Made by a program: the position numbers and the translations under genes
Notes under the pieces: generated by a model
What the model saw: only the letters and a program-made list of their open reading frames with translations
Told to the model about the DNA's origin: nothing
The model's database searches: none
Assembly: GCF_900105995.1 (NCBI RefSeq)
Contig: NZ_LT629785.1
Span: 992,001 to 1,056,000, forward strand
Direction of reading: 5' to 3'
Origin: Pseudomonas pohangensis
GTDB taxonomy: Bacteria > Pseudomonadota > Gammaproteobacteria > Pseudomonadales > Pseudomonadaceae
Length of the DNA stretch: 64,000 nt
Part shown: in pieces, positions 38,412-46,694 of the stretch
How the letters are laid out: the number at the start of each line of letters is the position of its first letter
Position numbering within the stretch: position 1 is the stretch's first letter

Positions 38412-38616
38412 GAGGATGCTACCAGTGGAGGCAAGGCCGGCATTCTAGCGAAGTGAAGGTGTATGCCCAAATTATTGAGCAGGCCATGCCGATCCTTTGG
38501 TGCAGGGTGCGCTCGGATGTGCTTGTTGGGCAGGGCAGTGGTCACCGGAGTTCTGCTAGCATGCGGACATCCAGTGCCGTGCTTGCAACCGTTGCAGTTC
38601 ATCCGAAGGAGTACCT

Positions 38617-39279
38617 ATGGATCCCCATGTTTCATTGTTCGTCGGCATGTTCACCACGCTGCTGGCGATCATCAACCCGCTGGAAGCCATACCGGTTTTT
38701 CTCGGTCTGATGAAGGGTCGGGATGCCGCCGAGCAGCGCCGCACGGCCATCAAGGCCTGCACCTATGCGGTGTTGCTGATGTTCTTCTTCCTGTTCTTCG
38801 GCAACCTGTTGCTGCGTCTGTTCGAAGTGCCGATGAGCATGATTCGCGTGGTCGGCGGGGTGATCCTGATGCGCATAGGTTTCGAGCTGTTTGCGCCTTC
38901 GGACAGCGGTGGCATGATTCCCAAGAGCAACAAGCCGGGCGAGGATGTGTCCTTCATTCCGATGGCCATGCCGATCATGTTCGGACCGGGAGCGATCGCT
39001 ACCGTGATGGGGCTGACCTCGACCATCAAGGATTCGGATCGCATAGTCCTGTCCTTTCTGGCCGTGGCCCTGGCGATTATCGGCGCGATGTTTGTTACCT
39101 GCCTGTCGCTGATCTATTCCAAAGCCATTCTGCAGAAGATTGGCCCGCAGGGCATTGATGCGGCGACACGCATCGTCGGTTTCTTTGTTGCCTCCATGGG
39201 TGTCGGCATGATCTGCCACGGCATAGTGGAGTTCCTGCAGTCGTATGGCTTGTTGCACGGCGGTATTGGCGCCCACTGA
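38617..39279 (+). CDS. MarC-family (UPF0056) integral membrane protein
   Basis: A 220-residue inner-membrane protein with about six helices. It has the family patterns FTTLLAIINPLEAIPVFLGL at the N-terminus and MAMPIMFGPGAIATVMGL in the middle. AAGGAG lies 6 bases before ATG 38617. MarC was once linked to multiple antibiotic resistance, but that role is not supported; its transport substrate is unknown. Confidence 0.88.
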   Translation: MDPHVSLFVGMFTTLLAIINPLEAIPVFLGLMKGRDAAEQRRTAIKACTYAVLLMFFFLFFGNLLLRLFEVPMSMIRVVGGVILMRIGFELFAPSDSGGMIPKSNKPGEDVSFIPMAMPIMFGPGAIATVMGLTSTIKDSDRIVLSFLAVALAIIGAMFVTCLSLIYSKAILQKIGPQGIDAATRIVGFFVASMGVGMICHGIVEFLQSYGLLHGGIGAH

Positions 39280-39320
39280 GGCGCCTGCGCGGCTTTTCCG
39301 CTATGTGCCGCGCAGCTGGA

Positions 39321-39974
39321 TCAGCTGTTGCGGCGCATGGCCGATGCAGCAATGCCGAACTGGCCCAGCCAGTAGGTGATGATGATGGCGTATTTGGCTT
39401 CGTCGAACGGCTGCACGAAGCGGTTGACGCCGATCAGGCTGTCCGAGATGACAAACAGCAGGGCGCCAGCGGCCGCCAGCAGGGCCGAGTCGCGGGGTAT
39501 GCCGCGCACTCCCAGCCGGGCAATGGCGCGCCAGAGCATGCAGCTGATAACCAGCGCATAGACGGCTACCGGCAGGAACAATGGCCCCAGGCCGTCAGGC
39601 GAGCTGTTGAGCATGCCAAGCATGCCGCCACCACAGAGCAGCGCAAACAGCAGGCCCACGGGTGCCAGCCGGCGGGTATCGCTGGTAAATGCGCGGATAT
39701 AGGCCAGATGGCCGATCAGGAAAGAGCCCAGACCGAACACGAACTGGTTGGCCAGATGCTCTTGCGGTATGTCCAGCAGGATATCCCCGCCCAGACCGAA
39801 CAGCAGCCCGAGACTGATCCAGCGCCGGTAGGTGCTTGCCGGTGCAGCGCCCAGCCAGAAAATCAGCGCAATCACCGGCAACCCCTTGGTCAGCAGGCGC
39901 AGTGTTGTCGAATCGATGTAAAGGCCGTAGATGAATATCAGGCCGGTGATCAGGGCCAGCAGCAGCCAACGCAT
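39321..39974 (-). CDS. YhhN/TMEM86-family membrane protein (lysoplasmalogenase-like)
   Basis: A 217-residue integral membrane protein with about eight helices. Family patterns are GDILLD (about residues 64-69), SFLIGHLAYI, and ISDSLIGVNRF, which contain the conserved acidic residues. Animal TMEM86B hydrolyses lysoplasmalogens; whether the bacterial protein does this is uncertain. ATG 39974 has GGAG nine bases upstream. Confidence 0.8.
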   Translation of the reverse strand: MRWLLLALITGLIFIYGLYIDSTTLRLLTKGLPVIALIFWLGAAPASTYRRWISLGLLFGLGGDILLDIPQEHLANQFVFGLGSFLIGHLAYIRAFTSDTRRLAPVGLLFALLCGGGMLGMLNSSPDGLGPLFLPVAVYALVISCMLWRAIARLGVRGIPRDSALLAAAGALLFVISDSLIGVNRFVQPFDEAKYAIIITYWLGQFGIAASAMRRNS

Positions 39975-40018
39975 TGGCAATCTCCGTCAGGCAGATGGGT
40001 GGGGTAAGTGTGCAGCAA

Positions 40019-40423
40019 TCAGTCGACGCTGATCTCGCAGGCGAAGGTCTTGGCCGGGGCCACGCCCTGTTCCCAGGGGCGCTGGTATTGCATCAGCAAA
40101 GCGTCCTCGCCGGCCTGATAGGCCTTGAAGCGCCAGGTCGATTTGCCGCCACTGCCGACCATGCCGGCATCCTCGGGGTTGGTATAAACCTCGGGGCCCA
40201 TGGATTTCAACACGCCGGCTGCGGGCTTGGTGACTATCCAGCGAAAGCCGGTGGTGGGATTGCTCGGCAGGCTGATCATCAGGGTCTGGCCGATATCCAG
40301 CTCCAGCGGGCAGTCGCTTTGCTGGTCTTCCTGAATCGTCACACTGGTTGGTTTGGCTGCGCAGGCTGTCAGCAGCATGCAGCCCAGTGCCACTGACAGG
40401 CGGGTATTTCGCACAGGTTTCAT
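40019..40423 (-). CDS. Chagasin-like (I42) cysteine-protease inhibitor, lipoprotein
   Basis: A 134-residue exported lipoprotein: the lipobox LLTAC puts the lipidated Cys at about residue 21. The mature part carries the three inhibitor loops of family I42: NPTTGFRW, GSGGKSTWRF and RPWE. In chagasin these loops fill the active site of papain-like proteases. ATG 40423 has GGAG about 9 bases upstream. No papain-like protease is encoded in this window, so the target is unknown. Confidence 0.82.
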   Translation of the reverse strand: MKPVRNTRLSVALGCMLLTACAAKPTSVTIQEDQQSDCPLELDIGQTLMISLPSNPTTGFRWIVTKPAAGVLKSMGPEVYTNPEDAGMVGSGGKSTWRFKAYQAGEDALLMQYQRPWEQGVAPAKTFACEISVD

Positions 40424-40550
40424 AACAAAGCTCCGGATGGCAAAGCAGAGCGCAAGCATAGCTGCAAGTTAAGGCGCAGGGCAGGGCGAGTTGGTACGCA
40501 ACAGCGCGCCCGTGTGGCCAACTGCAGACAGGGTGTACGCCTGGTCGATC

Positions 40551-41510
40551 TCAGGTGTTGAAAAGTTCGGCGTTGAGCACAGTGTCTTTCGCGAAAATTT
40601 CTGCCTCCATGGCCCTGACTTCCTGCATATACGCCAGAGATGCGGGAGACAGCGAGCGATCGCGCAGATAGATGAAGCCATAACCTACCCGCAGCTTGAA
40701 ATTACTGATGATTAATCTGTGTGCCCGACCTTCGCGCAGTGCCTGTTCCATGACTTTTAATGGCGCCATGACCAATGCATTGCTGTCTTTGAGGAATTCC
40801 CCCAGTTGCATGGGTACATTGAGTTCGATGGCCGGTATGAAATCACCGGTCAGGGGATCTATCGAGCCGGCCGCACTGTGCTCTGGCGGCAGATTGGCAG
40901 CCACGTGCGGTGGAAACCGCGTAGCCACCCAGGGGTACTGAACCAGTTCTTTCAGACTTATCCGTGCATTGCCGAGGATCGGGTGTTCCGGGCGGCAAAA
41001 GAAATAGCCGGAGTTCTGGTCAAGCGCTTCGGTGATGAACTGCTCGTCGCTGCGTATTGTGGTGATGTCGGCGATACCGAGGTCTACCTTGCGTAACAGC
41101 ACGTGTTCGGCCACCTCGCGCCAGCTGGCGACGTGCACCGACAGGTCCAGGTCCGGATGTTTGGCGTGCAAGCGGGCGGCGCTGGCGAAGCCGGACAATA
41201 TGCTCGGATAAGGGCCCAAAGCGACTTTCAGTGAGCCGGTCTCAAGCCCAGTCAGCATATCAATTTCACGGCGCAAATCGGCTTCAGCAGAAAGTGCCGC
41301 CTGGCTATGCCGCAGCACCAGCTGACCAAACAGCGTCGGTATTACTTCGCCATGCTTGCGCTCGAGCAGTGTCACGCCGACTTCCGCTTCCAGTGCCTGA
41401 ATGCTCTTGCTCAGCGCGGGTTGCGAAATATTCAGTGCATGGGCTGCCCGGCCAAAGTGGGCGTGGTTGACCAGTGCCAGTAAGTGCTGAAGGCGGCGTG
41501 GCGTGAGCAT
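40551..41510 (-). CDS. LysR-family regulator divergent from the arylsulfatase
   Basis: A 319-residue transcription factor with an N-terminal helix-turn-helix (AHFGRAAHALNISQPALSKSIQALEAEVGVTLLERKHG) and a LysR effector domain. The arylsulfatase starts 134 bases away on the other strand, so regulation of that gene is likely. A palindrome (ATAAC, 6 bp, GTTAT) touches its start codon. The inducer is unknown; sulfate status or an aromatic sulfate would fit the context. Confidence 0.85.
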   Translation of the reverse strand: MLTPRRLQHLLALVNHAHFGRAAHALNISQPALSKSIQALEAEVGVTLLERKHGEVIPTLFGQLVLRHSQAALSAEADLRREIDMLTGLETGSLKVALGPYPSILSGFASAARLHAKHPDLDLSVHVASWREVAEHVLLRKVDLGIADITTIRSDEQFITEALDQNSGYFFCRPEHPILGNARISLKELVQYPWVATRFPPHVAANLPPEHSAAGSIDPLTGDFIPAIELNVPMQLGEFLKDSNALVMAPLKVMEQALREGRAHRLIISNFKLRVGYGFIYLRDRSLSPASLAYMQEVRAMEAEIFAKDTVLNAELFNT

Positions 41511-41511
41511 A

Positions 41512-41527
41512 ATAACCTTTTAGTTAT
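41512..41527. promoter_or_regulatory. Candidate LysR operator (ATAAC-N6-GTTAT)
   Basis: The perfect inverted repeat ATAACCTTTTAGTTAT directly precedes the LysR start codon in an AT-rich divergent region. It is suited to autorepression and to activation of the sulfatase gene. The function is inferred. Confidence 0.5.
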
Positions 41528-41644
41528 CGTTTTAATAAAAAGAGATATTTCCATGAATTGTTAAACTTTACTACTGTGCTCAGGTAACAAGGCTCAATGT
41601 ACTTGAGTTCAACACCTGACTTCCTCGCACGCACGGAGCAAACG

Positions 41645-43345
41645 ATGAAAAAACTAATGTGTTCAGTGGCACTTGCCGCGACCACTGCACTTGGCGCCAT
41701 CACTCCGGTGTTAGCGGCTACCGAAACGAAACCCAACATCCTGTTCATCATGGGCGACGATATCGGCATCATGAACGTCGGTGCCTACCATCAGGGCCTG
41801 ATGGTTGGCGAGACGCCGAACATTGACCGGCTGGCAAAGGAGGGTACGCGATTCATGACCGCTTACGCGGAGCAGAGTTGCACCGCCGGGCGTACAGCGT
41901 TCTCCACCGGTATGAACCCGATGCGCGCGGGCATGATCATGCCCCAGTTGCCAGGCTCTACCACGTCCCTGCTGCCGGGCACCCCGGCAATCGGCAAGTT
42001 CCTGCTTGACCAGGGCTATACCACCGGCGAGTTCGGCAAGAACCACCTCGGTGACAAGACCGACTCGCTGCCTACCGCTCATGGTTTTCAGGAGTTCTGG
42101 GGCTACCTGTATCACCTCGACGCGATGCAGGGCGTGAGTTTCCCGGACATCAACAAGTCGCCGACTGAACAGGGTGTTGTGCCGCCCTGCAAAAACACGC
42201 CGGTTCCTGGCCTTGCCGAAGTTCCGGGTGCTGTAGACCCGAAAACTACCCTGTGCATGACCCCGCCACGGCCGGTTATCGCTTGCAAATCTTCGGATGG
42301 CACGGCGAAAAACCAGAGCTGCAAAGACCAGGGTCCATTGACGCTGGAGCGTTCGAAGACCGTGGATGAGGAGATTTCGGCCAAGGTCATCGACTTCCTC
42401 GACCGCAACGATCCGAAGGATACCAACAAGCCGTTCTTCGTCTGGTACAACCCGGCGCGCATGCACGTTACCACCATGCTGTCGCCCAAGTACCAGGCGA
42501 TGCTGGGTGAAGAGGGCGGCAAGGACTGGGGCATCAATGAAGTCGGCATGAAGCAGATGGACGACAACATTGGTCTGGTACTGAAAAAGCTGGAAGACAT
42601 GGGCCAGCTCGACAATACGCTGGTGGTCTTTACCACCGATAACGGCGCGGAAGTGATCACCTATCCGGATGGCGGTGTCACGCCGTTCCGCGGCGGCAAG
42701 CTGACCACCTGGGAAGGCGGTATGCGCGTACCAATGATCGCCAGGTGGCCTGGGCATATCAAACCGGGCCTCAATGACCAGATTTTCTCGATGCTCGACT
42801 GGTTGCCTACTCTGGTTGACATCGCTGGCGGCCCCAAGGGTGACGAGCTGAACAAGCAGATTCAGGCCGGCAAGTACCCTGGCATTCTCAAAACCAAACT
42901 GGATGGGGTTAATCAGCGCGCCTATCTGGAAGGCAAGGCCGACTCCGCACGTGACACGCTGTTCTATTACAGCGGTACGCATCCTTCGGCTGTGCGCTAC
43001 AAGAACTGGAAGTTCTACTACGCGATGGCCGCTTCGGATGCCGAAGGCGGATTGCTCGGCGTCCAGAGCTATCACTGGACACAGGTAAACAACATCAAGC
43101 GCGATCCGTTTGAGATTTCAGTGGGTGGTGGTTCTACGCTTCTGGGAACCGGCGGCGCGCTGGCTGCACCGAGCACTGCCTACATCTACGACTGGAACCT
43201 GCTGCCCATCGGGCAGATGCTGTGGATGAAGGAACTGATGAGCTACAAGGAATTCCCGGCTCTACAGACTCCGTCGAGCTACAACCTCGATCAGATCATT
43301 ACTGAAATGAGCGAGTCGAAGCTCGGCAGCCACGCTGGCGAGTAA
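41645..43345 (+). CDS. Exported arylsulfatase
   Basis: A 566-residue sulfuric-ester hydrolase of the alkaline phosphatase superfamily. A signal peptide (cleavage after VLAA, about residue 25) shows it is periplasmic. Metal ligands lie in FIMGDDIG (Asp38, Asp39). The catalytic nucleophile is Cys79 in C-T-A-G-R, the Cys-type sulfatase motif that must be converted to formylglycine. VVFTTDNGAEV and EGGMRVPMIARWPG are further family blocks. ATG 41645 follows an upstream GGAGCAAACG; the 16-codon extension lacks support. No formylglycine-generating enzyme gene is nearby, so maturation depends on one encoded elsewhere. Confidence 0.93.
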   Translation: MKKLMCSVALAATTALGAITPVLAATETKPNILFIMGDDIGIMNVGAYHQGLMVGETPNIDRLAKEGTRFMTAYAEQSCTAGRTAFSTGMNPMRAGMIMPQLPGSTTSLLPGTPAIGKFLLDQGYTTGEFGKNHLGDKTDSLPTAHGFQEFWGYLYHLDAMQGVSFPDINKSPTEQGVVPPCKNTPVPGLAEVPGAVDPKTTLCMTPPRPVIACKSSDGTAKNQSCKDQGPLTLERSKTVDEEISAKVIDFLDRNDPKDTNKPFFVWYNPARMHVTTMLSPKYQAMLGEEGGKDWGINEVGMKQMDDNIGLVLKKLEDMGQLDNTLVVFTTDNGAEVITYPDGGVTPFRGGKLTTWEGGMRVPMIARWPGHIKPGLNDQIFSMLDWLPTLVDIAGGPKGDELNKQIQAGKYPGILKTKLDGVNQRAYLEGKADSARDTLFYYSGTHPSAVRYKNWKFYYAMAASDAEGGLLGVQSYHWTQVNNIKRDPFEISVGGGSTLLGTGGALAAPSTAYIYDWNLLPIGQMLWMKELMSYKEFPALQTPSSYNLDQIITEMSESKLGSHAGE

Positions 43346-43375
43346 CGGTTGTCTTGGTTAACGTGAAGTAATGAA

Positions 43376-43406
43376 ACGGACGGCCTGTAAAGGTCGTCCG
43401 TTTTTT
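43376..43406 (+). terminator. Intrinsic terminator after the arylsulfatase gene
   Basis: ACGGACGGCCT, loop GTAA, AGGTCGTCCGT, then TTTTTT. The 11-bp stem has one mismatch. This is a strong Rho-independent terminator, about 30 bases after the stop. Confidence 0.9.
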
Positions 43407-43484
43407 ATGTGATCAGCGCGGTTTGAGCTGCGTTTCTGCATATCTATCCGACACACCATGTGCTGCGTTTAAAAGGAGAAAGCC

Positions 43485-44519
43485 ATGCGAAATCAATTCT
43501 TTTCCAAATTCTCGTCGGCTCTGGCGCTCGGCGTGTTGCTTGCATTCGGCGGCCAGGCCCAGGCGCAGACCGACCCGCTGCCCTCGTGGAACGAAGGTGC
43601 AACCAAGCAGGCAATCGTTGATTTTGTAAAAGTCACCACGACTGAAGGCAGCGAGCAGTTTGTGCCGCCGGCCGAACGCATCGCCACCTTTGATCAGGAC
43701 GGCACCCTGTGGGTCGAGCAGCCGATGTATTCGCAGGTGATGTACATCCTCGAAAGCGTGCCGGCACTGGTCAAGGCCAAGCCGGAACTGGCCAAGGAAA
43801 CGCCATTCTCGACAGTGCTGGAAGTGCTCAAGGGCGATCACGCGGCGATCAAGAAGCTGACCGAGAAGGACCTGTTCAAACTGCTGGCTGCCACCTCGAC
43901 CGGTATGTCGGAAGAAGCTTTCAGCGCCGAGGCGAAGAAGTGGCTTGCGGCTGCCAGGGACCCGCGCTGGAAGCGGCCCTATACCGAGCTGACCTACCTG
44001 CCGATGCAGGAGTTACTGGCCTATCTGCGCGCCAATGGCTACAAGACCTATATCGTCACCGGTGGTGGTCAGGATTTCGTGCGCACCTATGCCGAGAAGG
44101 TCTATGGCATACCACCGGAGCAGGTGGTGGGTTCTGCCCTCGATACCAAGTACACCTACGGCACCGATGGCAAGCCGCTGTTGATCAAAGAGCCCAAGTT
44201 GCTGCTTAACAACAACAATGACGGCAAGGCGAAGGACATCAATCTGATGATCGGCCGCCGTCCGTTCGCAGCCTTCGGTAACTCCACCGGTGACCAGCAG
44301 ATGCTCGAGTACACCAAGGCCGGTGACGGTGCGCGCTTGTCAGTCCTGCTGCTGCATGACGATGCCAAGCGCGAATACGCCTACGGGCCGGCGCAAGGCC
44401 TGCCGGCGACCAAGGTCGGTGAGTTCACCCAGCCACTCTACGATGAGGCGGTGAAGCAGGGCTGGACAGTGATCAGCATGAAGAACGACTGGAATCAGGT
44501 GTTCTCTTTCGAGCCCTGA
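43485..44519 (+). CDS. Exported HAD-family phosphatase
   Basis: A 344-residue haloacid-dehalogenase-fold hydrolase with a signal peptide ending at about residue 27 (GQAQA). Motif I is FDQDGTLW with nucleophile Asp70 and acid Asp72. Motif II is YIVTGGG, and the acidic metal-binding motif IV is in FAAFGNSTGDQQML. GGAG lies upstream of ATG 43485. It follows the arylsulfatase beyond a terminator, so it probably has its own promoter. The pair may serve periplasmic release of sulfate and phosphate from organic esters; this is inferred. Confidence 0.85.
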   Translation: MRNQFFSKFSSALALGVLLAFGGQAQAQTDPLPSWNEGATKQAIVDFVKVTTTEGSEQFVPPAERIATFDQDGTLWVEQPMYSQVMYILESVPALVKAKPELAKETPFSTVLEVLKGDHAAIKKLTEKDLFKLLAATSTGMSEEAFSAEAKKWLAAARDPRWKRPYTELTYLPMQELLAYLRANGYKTYIVTGGGQDFVRTYAEKVYGIPPEQVVGSALDTKYTYGTDGKPLLIKEPKLLLNNNNDGKAKDINLMIGRRPFAAFGNSTGDQQMLEYTKAGDGARLSVLLLHDDAKREYAYGPAQGLPATKVGEFTQPLYDEAVKQGWTVISMKNDWNQVFSFEP

Positions 44520-44541
44520 TAGCAGCACCGGCCGGCGCTGA

Positions 44542-44568
44542 CAGACCGGCTCAGACCGAGCCGGTCTG
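44542..44568. terminator. Strong hairpin between convergent HAD and OYE genes
   Basis: CAGACCGGCTC-AGACC-GAGCCGGTCTG is a perfect 11-bp inverted repeat 23 bases after the HAD stop, overlapping the OYE stop codon. There is no T-run on either side, so it may act as an RNA-stabilising or weak bidirectional terminator. Confidence 0.5.
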
Positions 44569-45795
44569 CTCCAGCCACTGGCGGTAGCGGCGGGTCAGGC
44601 GCTGGATGCGCAGGCGATCGAGAATCAGCGAGAGTAGTGGCGAGGCCTGAGGCTTGCTGTTGCGGCGCGTGCCAAGCCGACGCAGTTGGCGTTTGATGAC
44701 TGCCATGGTGGCCAGAGCTGCCAGCGTCTTGTCCGACCAGCTTACCGCCGGCATGCTGGCTTGCGTATCTTCGCCGGCTTGCCAGCGCGCCGGCAGGTCG
44801 GGCTCCAGGGTCAGTGCGGTGGCCATGCCGGCCATGGCGACGCCCTCGGCAATGACCTGTTCGGCCACGGCGCGCCGGTGGATGCCGCCGGTGGTCATCA
44901 GCGGCATGCGTGCTTGCTGCGTCAGGCTGCTGGCAAATTCAAGAAAGTACGCTTCGCGCGCGAGAGTCCGGCCATCGGCTGTACGCCCCTGCATGGCCGG
45001 GCTTTCGTAGCTGCCGCCAGAGAGTTCGAGCAGATCCACCGGCAATTCGTTGAGTAGTTTGAGCGTGGCCAGCGCATCGGCAGCGTCGAAACCGCCGCGC
45101 TGGAAGTCGGCCGAGTTGAGTTTGACCGCCACGGCAAAACCGGCTGAGACCCGCGAACGTATGGCGCGGATCACTTCGCAGAGTAGCCGCGCACGGTTTT
45201 CCAGCGAGCCCCCCCAGCGGTCATTGCGCTGGTTGCTCAACGGCGAAAGGAATTGCGAGAGCAGATAGCCGTGCGCGGCATGAATCTGCACGCCATTGAA
45301 GCCGGCCTGTTCGGCCATCCGGGCGGAAGTGGCGAAGCGTTCGATCAGCTCGGCAATCTGGTCTTCGTCCATGGCTTTGGGAGTGGCGAACAGGTGCGAG
45401 TGCTTGCCCATGTCCAGCGCTACCGCAGAGGGTGCCCAGCAGTTGCCACCCATGCTGGCAAATACCTGACGGCCCGGATGGTTGAGCTGCATCCACACCT
45501 GCGCCCCGCCTTCCTGTGCGGCTTTGGCCCACTGGCTGAAGGGCTCCAGCGGCGTGCCCTGTTGCAGTACCACACCGCCGGGACCGGTCATGGCGCGGCC
45601 ATCAACCATCACATTGCCGGTGATGAGCAAGCCGGCACCGCCCCGGGCCCAGCGGCGGTAGAGGCCGATCAGCGTCGTGCCGGGCAGCTGGCCGGGCTCC
45701 GACATGTTTTCTTCCATGGCCGCCTTGCCCAACCGGTTGGGAATGACGGCGCCGCAAGGCAGTGCCAGTGGCGTGAACAGGGCAGATCGGGACAT
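44551..45795 (-). CDS. Old Yellow Enzyme-family NADH:flavin oxidoreductase
   Basis: A 414-residue FMN-dependent TIM-barrel reductase, likely acting on activated C=C bonds or similar electrophiles. The hallmark active-site block is VQIHAAHGYLLSQFLSPLSNQRNDRWGGSLENR, with the substrate-binding His pair in IHAAH, and WMQLNHPGRQ upstream. The C-terminal 60 residues are Arg/Leu-rich and lie outside the core. It has no Fe-S domain, unlike the longer enoate-reductase type. It is divergent from a MerR regulator and carries a MerR-type promoter, so induction by an electrophile is plausible. Confidence 0.9.
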   Translation of the reverse strand: MSRSALFTPLALPCGAVIPNRLGKAAMEENMSEPGQLPGTTLIGLYRRWARGGAGLLITGNVMVDGRAMTGPGGVVLQQGTPLEPFSQWAKAAQEGGAQVWMQLNHPGRQVFASMGGNCWAPSAVALDMGKHSHLFATPKAMDEDQIAELIERFATSARMAEQAGFNGVQIHAAHGYLLSQFLSPLSNQRNDRWGGSLENRARLLCEVIRAIRSRVSAGFAVAVKLNSADFQRGGFDAADALATLKLLNELPVDLLELSGGSYESPAMQGRTADGRTLAREAYFLEFASSLTQQARMPLMTTGGIHRRAVAEQVIAEGVAMAGMATALTLEPDLPARWQAGEDTQASMPAVSWSDKTLAALATMAVIKRQLRRLGTRRNSKPQASPLLSLILDRLRIQRLTRRYRQWLEQTGSV

Positions 45796-45828
45796 GCAGA
45801 TAATTCCGTTTTGGCTGGAGATGAATCT

Positions 45829-45859
45829 ATCGTAAGCTTGAAGTCAGCTTTAAGGTCAA
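45829..45859 (-). promoter_or_regulatory. MerR-type promoter and operator of the OYE gene
   Basis: On the minus strand, -35 TTGACC (45854-45859) and -10 TACGAT (45829-45834) are 19 bp apart, the long spacer typical of MerR-activated promoters. The spacer holds the dyad CTTGAAG-TCAG-CTTTAAG (45837-45854), a good MerR-family operator. The -10 is 33 bases upstream of the OYE start codon. Confidence 0.8.
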
Positions 45860-45873
45860 GCGCGGAGAACAGC

Positions 45874-46290
45874 ATGCGAATCGGTGAACTGGCAGGTTTG
45901 AGTGGCGTGGCGGCCTCGACCTTGCGATTTTATGAGGCCAATGGCCTGCTTCCGGCGCCGCGCAGGGCCGGTAATGGCTACCGCGATTACCCGCCGGAAA
46001 CCCTCGAACGTGTCGGGCTGATCCGGCTGGCGCAGAGTCTCGGCTTCAACCTCGAACAGATCCGCAAGGTACTTTCCAGCCATGGCAGCGAAGGCTCCCA
46101 CGCCATGATCGTGCAGGGCTTGCAGGGTCGCCTGGCAGAAATCGAACAATTGCAACGCAAGCTGAACGAACAGCAGCTGGCCATTCGCGAGATGCTTGAT
46201 GACATGCAGAACAATCCCGGCACGGGCAATTGCCTGCGTCTGGCCAAGGTGATTGGTAGCACGGCGCAGCAGCGAGTGCCGGGCAGCTAG
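45874..46290 (+). CDS. MerR-family transcriptional regulator
   Basis: A 138-residue activator/repressor. The MerR helix-turn-helix is at residues 1-70 ([31 protein letters not shown]), followed by a dimerisation coiled coil (about 80-115) and a short C-terminus. It contains a single Cys (NCLRL, about 123). GGAG lies 7 bases before ATG 45874. The operator dyad lies between it and the OYE gene, so it is the presumed regulator of that gene. The ligand is unknown; one Cys is too few for a classical metal site. Confidence 0.88.
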   Translation: MRIGELAGLSGVAASTLRFYEANGLLPAPRRAGNGYRDYPPETLERVGLIRLAQSLGFNLEQIRKVLSSHGSEGSHAMIVQGLQGRLAEIEQLQRKLNEQQLAIREMLDDMQNNPGTGNCLRLAKVIGSTAQQRVPGS

Positions 46291-46372
46291 TCAGCCGGTT
46301 ACACCTTGTCCGCAGGTTCCCGGGTGTGGTGCCTGCGCGCCATCCATTGATAGCAACAGGAGTTGCCTGCTG

Positions 46373-46588
46373 GTGAACACACAAGACCCGTTACACGGAA
46401 TTACTCTGGAAGCCCTGCTTACCGAACTGGTCGCCCGCTATGGTTGGGACGGACTGGCGCGGCAGGTGGATGTACGCTGTTTCAAGAACGATCCGAGCAT
46501 CAAGTCGAGCCTGTCGTTCCTGCGCAAAACACCCTGGGCGCGGCAAAAGGTCGAGGCAATGTTTGTGCAGATGCGGCGCGACACTTGA
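46373..46588 (+). CDS. VF530-family small DNA-binding-like protein
   Basis: A 71-residue protein with the family sequence [28 protein letters not shown] and [26 protein letters not shown]. The family is described as DNA-binding from structure, with no defined role. GTG 46373 is chosen because AGGAG lies 10 bases upstream; the frame extends further 5' without family-like sequence. Confidence 0.82.
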   Translation: MNTQDPLHGITLEALLTELVARYGWDGLARQVDVRCFKNDPSIKSSLSFLRKTPWARQKVEAMFVQMRRDT

Positions 46589-46597
46589 GCACTATTG

Positions 46598-46664
46598 CGT
46601 AGGGGGGCTTCAGCCCGTCGATTCGGATTCTCGAGCGAAATACTGGGCTGAAGCCCACCCTGCG
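46598..46664. repeat. Intergenic hairpin repeat, degenerate copy 6
   Basis: Same family as the repeats of the valine cluster: CGTAGGGGGGCTTCAGCCC on the left and TGGGCTGAAGCCCA then CCCTGCG on the right. Several stem mismatches show decay. It lies between the convergent VF530 and Spy-like genes. Confidence 0.75.
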
Positions 46665-46694
46665 TATGCCTTGCATACCTTTTCGACGGGTTTT

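Noticed and set aside
41711..43075. 454-codon minus-strand frame inside the arylsulfatase gene
   Set aside because: Antisense shadow; the sulfatase motifs are all on the plus strand.
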